64,000 nt of DNA from Cystobasidium ongulense (Eukaryota > Basidiomycota > Cystobasidiomycetes > Cystobasidiales > Cystobasidiaceae), in contig BQUP01000003.1 of assembly GCA_022835595.1 (NCBI GenBank), positions 1,122,629 through 1,186,628 on the forward strand. Reading direction: 5' to 3'. Shown here piece by piece: positions 1-9,752 of the stretch. The notes under the pieces are model-generated. The model had not been told where the DNA came from. It worked only from the letters and a program-made list of their open reading frames with translations, and made no database searches. Position 1 is the first letter of the stretch; the number at the start of each line of letters is the position of its first letter. Both the position numbers and the translations under genes were made by a program.

Positions 1-1121
1 CCATTAACAAAAGGTGAGCGCGTACGTGTTAGGGGTATGCGAATTTACTTACCTAGATGAATGTCAGACATAGAAGGCGGGCAGCCTCGACCTTTCATAT
101 GTTGATGATGATGACCCAATGCCAGTGATTCAAGCGCTCCTACAGCTGCCTCTTCTCCATCATTGGAGTTTTCGCCTTCGACATCAGATTCCACTTTCTA
201 AGGTTTATGCGAGCAGTCAGCTACAGTGTAAAAGGGTTGTGTGTTGGTAGGTCGGAAGGTACGCACCGTTTCTGTGACAGCTTCGAGAATGGTTTTAGGT
301 ATCCGTGCAATCAATGATTCTACCATTTCAAGCCTTGCGCGAAGTTCATCGACTTCGGCCGAACCTGCGAATGGTTGTGGCGCTCCTGTCTTTGTCGTGT
401 CTTCCCAGTGACACTGCTCTGATATACCTCGCCGTACGCAGCTTGTACAGGGCATGTTTCTGCAGACGACAATGGCACACAATTGTCAGATTGACTTTCC
501 ATGCACGTGGGCAATCTCTGATCTCCAAATCCAACAGCCGAGTGGCATGCCGAACGGCAAGAAGCTTACCTGTCGCATCTGATCTGCAGATCCGAGGAAG
601 AATCGTCAGTATGACTCTGTCTACTGGTGATATCTGACACCCACCTTTCTCGCTTTGCAAGGCGCGCAGCTGAGAACAGCTCTGTTCCGTTTCTTCTTGT
701 TCCTGCTGCTTTCCGGGTCATTGTCGGTATTCTTGCGCTTCGACGAGGAGGAATGCGGTCCCCCTGGCCCAGGCGCAGGATCTTCTGAGTCAGATCTGGA
801 TTCCCCAGGCGAATCTACGAGTATGCTGTTGCGGTTCCGAATCGAGTCGCCTGGCAGCTCGGATGTTATGACTTGGGGAAGCGACGAGGAGATTGATGAC
901 GATGGCCGCGAGTGAGATGGACCCGGGGTGGACCAAGCTACATGGTGCTGCATGGGATAGGGTATATGTGTGTTTGAATGCTGGAGTTGTTGCTGATGTT
1001 GCTGCTGCTGCTGCAGACCCTCGTTCTGAAAGTAGTTCATCGCCGTCGTCGGATAGCTTATCGAGCCTGTCCGGCTGCCCTGCTGGAACGGCAGGCCGCC
1101 CTCGCCGCTGGGATAGCTCAT
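1..1121 (-). CDS. Zn2Cys6 fungal transcription factor (N-terminal part, runs off the left edge)
   Basis: Predicted nuclear DNA-binding regulator with a Gal4-type binuclear zinc cluster. Exons on the minus strand are 1121-645, 583-570, 459-267 and 197-53; the donor at 52-47 shows that the gene continues beyond base 1. The spliced protein reads CAPCKARKIRCDR, then PCTSC, then a final cysteine in EQCHW, which supplies all six cluster cysteines. The central IRCDR comes almost entirely from a 14-base exon. A Gln-rich and Ser/Pro-rich stretch precedes the cluster. A heptad-like stretch after it (VDELRARLEMVESLIARI) may dimerise. The last visible exon has the acidic, ALESLALG-containing linker common before the regulatory middle domain. 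Start ATG 1121 is the first in frame, but an upstream exon is possible. Targets are unknown. Confidence 0.85.
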
Positions 1122-1582
1122 GCTCGTCGTTGCAGCACCCTGTCTGCTTCAAGTGCTTTCATTCTCCCTGTCGATGCGGATGCAAGCAGAGAAGAAAGAA
1201 AAGCAGCTGGCTGTCGCGGACTTTCTCGATCATCAAATGCACGTGTTCATGAATCGCATATAGCAGGTCTGCATGCATGAAAGCTGATTGCATACGAATA
1301 CCTCGATAGAGAGGCACTCTGCCTTCGGGGAAGAGTGACAACCTTTGTTGCTCTTGGGCGAGAGTTGTCTGTGTTCATCCCGCTTTCCTCGCTTTCTCGA
1401 TCACGACGAGTCCGCTCATGCTGGAAGCACCAGTCTGGTCTTCCTCAGCTCGCATAGGATATACCTTGTGAGATCTACTGACCTCGCTCTTGCGTTGCTA
1501 GCTAAGAAAAGCTCAAATAGTTCCCTCCAGCCGGCCTGCTCACCTATCATCAGCGCCACCTGCACGCTTGCATGGTTGATGG
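1122..1582. promoter_or_regulatory. Divergent intergenic region
   Basis: This 461-base stretch separates two divergently transcribed genes and must hold both promoters. I see no conserved coding sequence and no clear TATA box. A CTG-rich/Gln-codon-like run near 990-1010 belongs to the neighbouring gene, not to this region. Confidence 0.5.
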
Positions 1583-2864
1583 ATGGCCAAGATACATCAG
1601 GCCATTGAAGATGGTCTACCTCGACGATGTTCGCCCATTGAGCTTCTCCCACCAGAGGTGTGTGGATTCGCTGTATTGTGCGGCGGCGTGTCTTTGGACA
1701 AGCTGACCATCGACGTCTCCATCGGTTCGTCAATAGGTCCTTCGGCAAGTCTTCGGTCCCGAACTGGAGCTTCTCACATCAACACGGGAGCGTCTGAACG
1801 ATCTATACTCTCTTTCCCTGGTTTGCAAGACTTTCCGGCCAATAGCACAAGGAGCGCTCTTGAGCAATGTGACCATTCGAGCAGAAGGGAGAGCTACCCT
1901 CCTTCGTAATGCCATACTTCAAAATCCAGCTCTTGCTGCTCTAACAAGCAGTATAACTTGGAATATGTTTAGTAGTACTTCAAGTCCAGCTTTGTTAGCT
2001 CAACTTGTAAATCTAGCACAACCCGCTTCACTATCGTTTGGACATGGATTCTTTCGCGCTTCGTCAACCGAGGTAGAAGACCTTACGGAAGCACTCTACA
2101 AACTCGATAATCTTAAGAGCTTCACTTTTGGTAGTTTCGATACAGGAGGACACACATCAAGTGATTTTATCTCTCATCATTTATCGCAGTGGCACAACCT
2201 CACCAGATTGGATCTTTACAATGTCGCGTTCGTACAGCATACAGACGGTGCTCATCCATTACTACCGAATAAGCAATGGGAGAAATACCCTACTCCTACT
2301 TTCCAGCTTAGACATCTTGGAGTACATTGGACGAGACATGTCAAAGAGAATCATTGGAAACTGAACGAATTGGATTGGTTATCTTGGTTATTGGAAAGCT
2401 CTACTTCGACACTGCGAAGCTTGTCATTGCTTGGCTTAACTCAGTCACTCCCTGAATCTACACTCGACATCCTTGTGGAAATCTCTCCTCGTTTGCAAAA
2501 TCTCTACATCTCGAGATACACAGGTCCACAACTTCTAGCAGACATACTCCTACATCAAGCTCAAGACATTTACACACTCACACTAGGCGGCGACATAGCG
2601 CACGTAGATACAGCAGATGGATCCTCAATGCCGACACTAGCAACAAGTTCAGCATTAGAAAACAAGAACAATCTAAGATGTCTCGAAATACACGATCTTT
2701 TACTTTTCGATAGACTAAACGTAGTGGAATTGTTAAAAGCTGGAAAGTTACCTGCTTTAAGACAAATTACTCTACTTAATGCTTCAAGGGTTTATTCCCC
2801 TGTTCAGCAATTGGTGCTTTGGTGTAGAGGAACAGATATCAGTGTAGTGGTACGTCCACCTTAG
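1583..2864 (+). CDS. F-box protein with leucine-rich C-terminal region
   Basis: Probable substrate adaptor of an SCF ubiquitin ligase, about 400 residues. Exons are 1583-1657 and 1737-2864; removal of a 79-base GT-AG intron joins PIELLPPE to VLRQVF, giving a normal F-box (IELLPPEVLRQVF, then LYSLSLVCKTFRPIA, then LLSNVTI). The remainder has repeated leucine/isoleucine patterns (LTRLDLYN, LRSLSLLGL, LQNLYISRY, LRCLEIHDL), which suggests a leucine-rich-repeat-like substrate-binding fold. ATG 1583 is chosen because the ATG at 1579 is closed by a stop within ten codons. The second exon shifts from GC-rich to A/T-ending codons after about 1900. It converges on RRP9 with 284 bases between stops. 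The substrate is unknown. Confidence 0.8.
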
Positions 2865-3148
2865 TAGGGTACAAGGAGGACTGCAGCGTTACGGTCGTAC
2901 TCGCTCCATATCTTGTCCAATAGGTCCAGATACTGTAGCATAAAAGGTAATTTGAATGCGCTGGCTTTAGCATTGGACGGAAAAGGTGGACCATGGTACC
3001 GTAAATGATACGGACCCTTCATTTGCTTAGAATATCCATTGCATGTTGATATTGGAAATCAAAAGGAAACGACAAGTAGTATGATAGTATAATAATATCG
3101 ACAACACGTAAGAATAGGGTAACGTTTGCAAGTCGCTTGTCTGATTTG

Positions 3149-5384
3149 CTAAACCTTCTCTTGAATAACAGCCAACAAAGCTTGATTTTTAGCATCTTTC
3201 AATTTCATCCATCTTCCAAATTTATGTTCCTGTCCTAGTGCAGCAGTTAGCAATATATTACTTTTCCCGCCTAACGCTTGAGTCGTTTTCCTTCCTTTTT
3301 TCCCACTTTGTCCATGACCACCAGGAATGATATTCAATTGTAAAGAATTAACGTAACCCATAGCAGGCAAAGAACCAATCAAAGAAAACGATTTAACATC
3401 TTCTGAAATACGCCAAAATTTAATTTGATTATCCCATGAGCCTGTTGCAAATAAATCCGAATAAGGTAATGAAGTTAAAGATATTATCCATCTTGGATTT
3501 CCTATTATTCCTTCACTTTCAGAATGAAATTCGTTTAAACCGTGTACTATAGGTTGTGAGAATATTGGTTTCTTCTTGTTTACATTCCAGAGTGAGATTG
3601 TTCTGTGAAAAGACACTACTCATCAGCATACAACACAACCATACGCCCATGCAATCCCATACGAAATTCGCTCACCCTGAATCACCACCACTGACGAAAT
3701 GAGTATCATCAACCATAGCGATACAATCGACCGAACCTTCAACAAATTTCTTCTCAGTCGATATTTTCTTATTATTATCTTGCTGCTGCTGTTCGTTGTT
3801 ATCATCATTTTCAATATCATCCAAACCACCTTCGAGTACCGATCTAATTTTACTAGTACCACCAGCTCTAAAAACCAACTGAGTTTCATCTTTAATTTTC
3901 CAATATCTAATAGTTTTATCTCTTCCACCAGCAGTAACAGCTAATTCATTTCTCAATAAATTAATAGATTGTATTTTATCTTGATGTCCAAATAGTGTTT
4001 CAATATAATTTAATGACAGAATGTCATAGATTTTAACTGTACGATCAAAAGAAGATGTATACAATTGGTTTGTATTCAATCTAAAGTTTAAAGATGAAAT
4101 TGTATCCTTATGACCTCTTAATCCTTTGATCCATTTACATCCCTCTCCAGGTGTATTGTGCGATGAAATATCCCAGACTCCTATACGACGATCTTTACCT
4201 CCACTTGCCAGTCTGGTTCCATCACCACTTATTGCCAAACTGTAAATTTCATCAGTATGACCTGGTGTATCTGCGTCTTGACTGGGTTGATTACGCGCAA
4301 TAGCTGCTTTTCCTTTTGAATCGGAATCTTTCCGTCTTTTAGGAGGGACGCGTTTAGGTATAAAGTCGACTTTTGTTATTTTTGGAGTCGGTTTGATGGT
4401 AGGTGATGATGTGGACGTTGATGCTTCGGGTTGGGGTGCATCAATTGACATGGATGAGGAGGATGAGGGTAGAAGGGATGAAGTAAAGCTGGAGATATCC
4501 CATCTTGCGATTGAACCATCTTTACTAGCTGTGAAAAGGTACTTGCAGTCTTCGGTTGTAGTTGCACAAGTGACAGGAAGGCGATGGACTCGGTTGCTGG
4601 TTGTGGCTGAGGACGATGGTGCATACGAGAGCTAAATACGGGTGAGGTTAGAAAGTGTAGTTGTGCCATACGAATAACATCTCCAACTCACCTTGTCTGC
4701 TATACGAAGATGTAGCTTCCCAGATACTTCGAGCTGGATTTCACAACTCAATGTCAGCCAGAGACCCGAGGACGAGCTGGGATGAACGACGCACCACATC
4801 CTTCTGCAGCCGTTCGTTGATGATATCGCGTTCGAGATCAGCTGCATCGAAGCCTACTTGTTCTGGATGGCAGAGAGAAATAATCAGTATCCGATCCATT
4901 CCAAATTTTGACCTGACCCATGCAAGGTCAATCTGGGTTGCGAGTGAGCATGGCCATCAGTGAGGACCGACGCACCCTCCTGTGCCGCCTTGAGCGTGTC
5001 GAGATACTGCTGAGCGAGTCTGAGCCTCTTCTGCGCTGGTGTTTCCTTCCTATCCGCTTCCTGGTCGGATTCGAATTCTTCGTCGTCGGCTTGTCCATTG
5101 AGCTCTTGACGGTCTGACCCATCTTCGCCCTCTGATTCTGATCCTTCTATTTCCTCGTCGTGGATCTTTGAGCGACGTGATGCTGGCTCTTCTCTCCCTT
5201 TGCCCTTGTAGCTGCTTCCGCTGCCAGCATGCGTGCCATTCACTCTCCCGCCGCGTGTAGACGACGACAATGATCCTTTACCACCGCGACCTCGCCCACC
5301 TCGCCCGGCCTCTTTCACTCCACCGCGCTTCCTCTTGCCATTCGAGCCCGAGCCCGAGCCCTCGAAGAAGGTGTCCACCGCCAT
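3149..5384 (-). CDS. RRP9: U3 snoRNP protein Rrp9 (U3-55K), WD40 protein
   Basis: WD-repeat subunit of the U3 small nucleolar RNP, needed for 18S rRNA processing in the nucleolus. Five exons (5384-4976, 4862-4795, 4733-4692, 4631-3676, 3602-3149) give about 642 residues. The N-terminus is Gly/Arg/Lys-rich and acidic, followed by the family signature ETPAQKRLRLAQQYLDTLK and a helical segment (FDAADLERDIINERLQKDV). WD repeats follow (GHTDEIYSLAISGDGTRLA, SFDRTVKIYD, GGRDKTIRYWK, GSWDNQIKFWR). The C-terminus AALGQEHKFGRWMKLKDAKN is the characteristic Rrp9 ending. Every junction keeps frame. ATG 5384 is preferred over an in-frame ATG at 5444. An Asn/Gln-rich insertion lies near 3760-3850. Codons become A/T-ending in the 3' two thirds. 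Confidence 0.93.
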
Positions 5385-6245
5385 GCCGTCGCTGCTCCAG
5401 TGTCGTGTCGTGTTGATTGTACCTCGAAAACCTCGAATCTGCAAATTTGCTGGTGGTCAACAAGTGGCAAGATTCGATCAGGTCGATGTATTCGCATTAG
5501 AATACATTGTATAGCACGGACAAGCTGCATTCACTTAGTCAGAGTAGATGCTGCGTCAATATCGATAGGTGAAAGACAGGCAGGTGATGCATTTCATTCC
5601 AATCCAGCAAGTGTAAGAGAGAACGAAAGAAACTAGCCGGAACTAATGGCAATAGCTAGGAAATAAGGAGAGGTCTACACGAGGTACAAAGTATTCGGTA
5701 AAGAGCATTCACGTCTTTATCGCACTTGCACATCGCTCCATGGGGCCTGGAGAGCAGGTCGAACAGGCGGGAGATGAGATGCTTGCGAACGCCGAAAGAC
5801 AAAGGTGTCGAGACTGAACAGGGGAGTTATGCCCAATCTTGAACCCAGATTTTAGAAATGATGTGTGATGAGAGACGTGTCTTTCCATCCGATGCGCTCC
5901 AGTTATCTTGTTCGACCTTCCAAAACCCTCGAATGAAGATTTAACAAGCTTCATACTGCCATGAACCTCAGCCCACGAAAACAGTCAGCTTGCTTAAACT
6001 TCGACCCTCCCTAGATCTTCGCTTCTTCTACGAAACTTGCTGTAAGATTTGAGAAATCATCCATGCATTCCTACGTGCTATCCAGTTACATGTAGAGAAA
6101 AGAGATAGAGAGAGATAGACAAAATCCAGAATGAAAAAGAGACGGTAAAAAGACGATGAAAAAAGACCCTTCCGCGACTGCCTAACGAATGTTGCATGCT
6201 TGCGTTATTGGTTTGTATCGTTTAGGATATTCCTTCTTCGTCCGT
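5385..6245. other. Intergenic, no gene seen
   Basis: Region between the 5' end of RRP9 and the 3' end of the eS27 gene. It should contain the RRP9 promoter and the eS27 3' untranslated region. Short open stretches exist but have no recognisable protein features. A purine-rich GA tract lies at about 6095-6120. Confidence 0.5.
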
Positions 6246-7195
6246 TTATGCCTTTCTTCTGAATGAAGAGCCTGTTGGCGGTACAAAGGATATGTCAGTA
6301 TACGTCTCCCGGTATCCTGTTCATACGAGGAGGTCGACGCACCCTCAGTAAGTCTCGCCTTTCCACCTGTTGGCTGGCAAAGGACAGTGGAGCATGAGCC
6401 GCAAATGACGACGGTTTGAGCGTGTGAGAAGACGGTGGTGATGTTGAAGCATCCTGGGCACTTTACGTCCATGAAGTACGAGTTAGGGCCTTGCACCAGA
6501 CGCTTTTTCTCTGTAGAGGTCGATAGCGCGAGATGAAGATCAATCGAGGGCGGTGAGGGAATTGGAGGTTTCGCGGTAGGTGGGGAATCGGGGCAAGATG
6601 GAGGAGACGAGACGAGTGAGCCAGTCAGCAGGTGTCCTAGACTGGGCGTACGAGTCGCACTCTACGGCGGGTGATGACGCAGCACTCACTGTGTAGCTGA
6701 GATTCGAGCTTCTTTGAAGGGTGCAATAGGTCGACCTTCAAGCCGGACTGCTGCTTTTGGGTGCGGGACTGCAAACAAAGAGGGTGTGTGAGTGTCATTG
6801 ATACGTGTACGGTGTGTTCTGTGGTGGCACGGTGGTGCTGCTGAGTGCTGGCTGGTTGGTGTGGCCTGTCCTGTCCTGTCCTATCCTATCCCATAGGTGC
6901 TCCTTGCTGCATGAATCGAGTCTTCGCTGTTGCCTGTCGATGCAGCCTGGCTCTCGAACTTGGTGCATTGTCAATCTGCAGGACTGTCCATCGTATATAG
7001 TGCGTCTCTTGCATGCACTGTGCTCTCTTAATGACAGCTTCCCTCCTCCATCGCTGCCGTCTCGGTGCTTCGCAAGCCTGCTGTCCATCTCTCCAATCCA
7101 CCAGCACCCAGGACCACCCACCGACCACCACCACCCAGCAAGACCACCGCCGCCGCTGTCCCTCGTGCCAGTCTCCTCACCTTGCCTCTGGCCAT
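6246..7195 (-). CDS. RPS27: 40S ribosomal protein eS27
   Basis: Zinc-binding protein of the small ribosomal subunit. Conserved exons are 6768-6690, 6510-6343 and 6271-6246; the first coding exon is probably 7195-7181. The body matches the family closely: VDLLHPS, then [17 protein letters not shown], then [18 protein letters not shown] with the four zinc cysteines, then GGKARLTEG and a short last exon ending FRRKA. The N-terminus is less sure. A five-codon exon (MARGK) spliced over a roughly 410-base intron keeps frame and would give 95 residues, longer than the usual 82-86. An in-frame ATG at about 6801-6799, reading through without that intron, is the alternative. Long first introns are common in fungal ribosomal protein genes. 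Confidence 0.88.
6865..6889 (+). repeat. Pentanucleotide microsatellite inside eS27 intron
   Basis: Five tandem copies of CCTGT/CCTAT, lying within the proposed long first intron of the eS27 gene. This is an ordinary short tandem repeat. Confidence 0.8.
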
Positions 7196-9077
7196 GTTGA
7201 ATGCGATGGATGTGCAAAGTGGAAATCGGTCAGGTTCAAACTCGTCCTTCTCGCGCCTTTTGCCAGATCCCGCCGCCGTCCTGCAATTCGCCCCCCCAAA
7301 TTCCGCCACCAGATTTTCCTCACGCCCTGGGGAGGATTTGCCACCAACTTTTGGCAGAACGGGCAGAGGGAAGGCTCAGAGAGATGGAAGAAATCGAAAA
7401 TAAGAAATAAATGAAAATCATATTCATGAAAATTGTGACGAGGGGAACAGTACACTGGAACGGTACGGCATACTCTGGCTATCGTTATATGTCCATTGCT
7501 GCAGCCTGTCTCTGTCACGTCGACTGGTTTCAACTCTACGCCCCAGGGACAATCCAGCTCGACTCCGCATGCCACTGATTGGACACCGCCCTAATCATCA
7601 AGATCCTGTCACTGTTATGGCACTTTATAGAAGGCGAACATCACGCCTGCGTCAAGTGCACGTCGGACAGCCCTCCCCCATTACTTGATAATGCAAGACT
7701 GACTTCGGCAAAGCTGAACCTGCTGGCCTCCCTCACAGCGGGTGCGCATGATCAGCGGATGGAACCAAACCGGCAACTTGTCGCTTTACGCAAGAAAGTT
7801 TGCAAAGGCACTGACAGCGAAAGATGGACACTACAGTCTGTTACTGATCTGGACTGGAAATACCATCTGCATCACCTGCCTATAAGCTTGATTGTCGTTA
7901 CTGCTTGACGGTTCGACGTCATACCAGCGCCTAACGCGATGCACGGTCGAACTCCACAGAACGGGCTGTGTCGTGTATCGCCCATGCAGGTCCAGCACGT
8001 ACTCAGCCACTAGTACGTGGTTAAAAGGCCGTCGTGCGTCTCCCTCCTCTCTTGCCTTTCTACCATCCACTACGAAAGCATCTTGAACTCACCACCTCAA
8101 TCGAGACTTCAAGTTTACCAATTTCTACAACAATCAAGTGAGTGCAGTATGATATCCCCGTCTTTTCCGTATGAGATAGGCGTTAGCCTACCTACTGACC
8201 AGCAGGCGGCAGTCAAACGCGGCAATGTGGTCCCCCCAAGCCCAGAACAGCCAACCGCGGTCAAACGCGGCAATGTGGTCCCCCCCAGCCGAGAACAGCC
8301 AACGGAACAGAGTGAGTTCTCTTGTTACGGCCTTGAGCGCTCTAATGACCGCGTGCCTCGAAAGCCAACGGTTCACTCGAGACAAGGCCTCTGGACACAG
8401 CCGGTGGCGGAGCTGACGCATTGACTCAAAGGCAGCACCTAAAAGAGGACCGTTCGAAATATTCGTAGGCTTTCCCAAGCACTGTAACAAGGTCTCGGGG
8501 GAGGGTTCACTCTGGAAAATTACATATCCTTATTCCAGATACCAGCAAAGCCGAGCATTCCATGGTGATGTCTGGGACGACTACTTGCAAATGGCCGCTC
8601 AGAATCGAGACTCTATATCGGTCACCATCACCCACGATGGCACTAGATGGGTGGCAGCACACGCTACTGTTCAAACTTAACTAGATCCAACGTTTTGACT
8701 TCCAACCACCCTACTGTAGCACATTTGATCGTATAGCTCCCTTCTAGTACCTTCTGAAACTTTGAAAAACTTCTTTATAAGCCATATTGCCAGGATCGTC
8801 GTTCTTCATTGCCCCTTTGCGTAGCCAGACTTGGGGGCTGCTTTTCGCATGCAAGGTGACAGCAACAGCTTCACCGAGCTGGCAACAATTCCGGCGAAAG
8901 TGTTCAGCCAGCAGCAGCGTCGACAGCTCAGGGCCTTGTGTATGCCCCGAACAAGTACTGGCATTTTCCGTCGTTCGCAATCATCAACCGGTAGAGATGG
9001 TGTCAAGTATCCGATAGGACTGTCGTTCACAATGTCTAGATTCTTGAAATGTCAGCCTAGCAGTCATTTTCCAACCT
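7196..9077. other. Long gene-poor interval
   Basis: Almost 1.9 kb upstream of eS27 with no gene I can support. It must hold the eS27 promoter. Several open stretches occur on both strands, but none shows a domain, a signal peptide or a splice-consistent extension. A 48-base tandem duplication lies at 8212-8306. Confidence 0.5.
8212..8306 (+). repeat. Two-copy 48-bp direct tandem repeat
   Basis: Two adjacent copies, starting at 8212 and 8260, each contain TCAAACGCGGCAATGTGGTC followed by a C-run and AGAACAGCCAAC. They differ at only a few positions, so the duplication is recent relative to the surrounding decay. The run of C residues varies by one between the copies. There is no evident function. 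Confidence 0.85.
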
Positions 9078-9330
9078 GCTGACCCGCTCCCCTAACATGC
9101 GCATGCTGGACTATAGCCAACATCATGGATGAACTGACTGACGCCAGAGGCCTGCCGTCGACCGCGTTCCTGCCGTCAACATGGACGCGACCACGCCTAT
9201 GCAGCTGCGAATGGATGGTGAAGACAATCCTGCTGGACTGCCAACGATGAATAATTATGCAGACACTTCATACAACTCACCCCTCAACGACTATTTCGCC
9301 TCCTCCTGTCAGCTTCCCATTCCGAACCAG
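9078..9330 (+). pseudogene. Decayed partial copy of the dynein heavy chain 5' end
   Basis: This stretch aligns with 25884-26150, the 5' leader and first about 50 codons of the dynein heavy chain gene in this same window. Shared blocks include GCCGTCGACCGCGTTC just before the ATG and ATGGACGCGACCACGCC at the start. The peptide from 9181 (MDATTPMQLRMDG) resembles dynein [13 protein letters not shown], and both share SPLNDY. The copy lacks 12 bases present in dynein after SPLNDY-(F/L)-AS and then loses similarity. It holds no motor sequence and stops after about 61 codons, so it cannot encode a dynein. It sits about 16.8 kb from the intact gene in the same orientation, just upstream of GID5. Confidence 0.85.
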
Positions 9331-9752
9331 GATATATCCATATCAGGGCCTCACTACCTAATGTGAAATTTCAATCTGCAGTGGGCCGCAAAGGATTGGT
9401 CCGGTCAATGGTTTCAAACGAAGTACCCTGCGTTTACTTCTGTGTGGTTCACCAAAGCTAGCTGTCTTTTCCGGCGTGGCCAGCAATACAAGACCTTGAT
9501 GCCGAAGTAGCAAGCTTGAGGGGAGCTATACTTCCTGGTGTGGTATGGATTGGCAGGAACAACAGTAGTCAGTCTCTATAGGTGTCGCTTGAAGCAGGCG
9601 CAGTTGTACAGCAGACAAGGCTGATCGGACCTTTGAGAGCCTGCCGTCGACGACGCGAAGGGTTGTACTCGCTCGACAGCGCCAGTATAGCGAGTCCACT
9701 GAGCCAGAACGAGCACGGCCATCAAGAAGTCTTGCCGGAGTGCAGCGCAGCC

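Noticed and set aside
9181-9366. A real 61-codon gene starting MDATTPM
   Set aside because: It matches the dynein start and leader but loses similarity after about 50 codons and has no motor sequence; a decayed copy explains it better.
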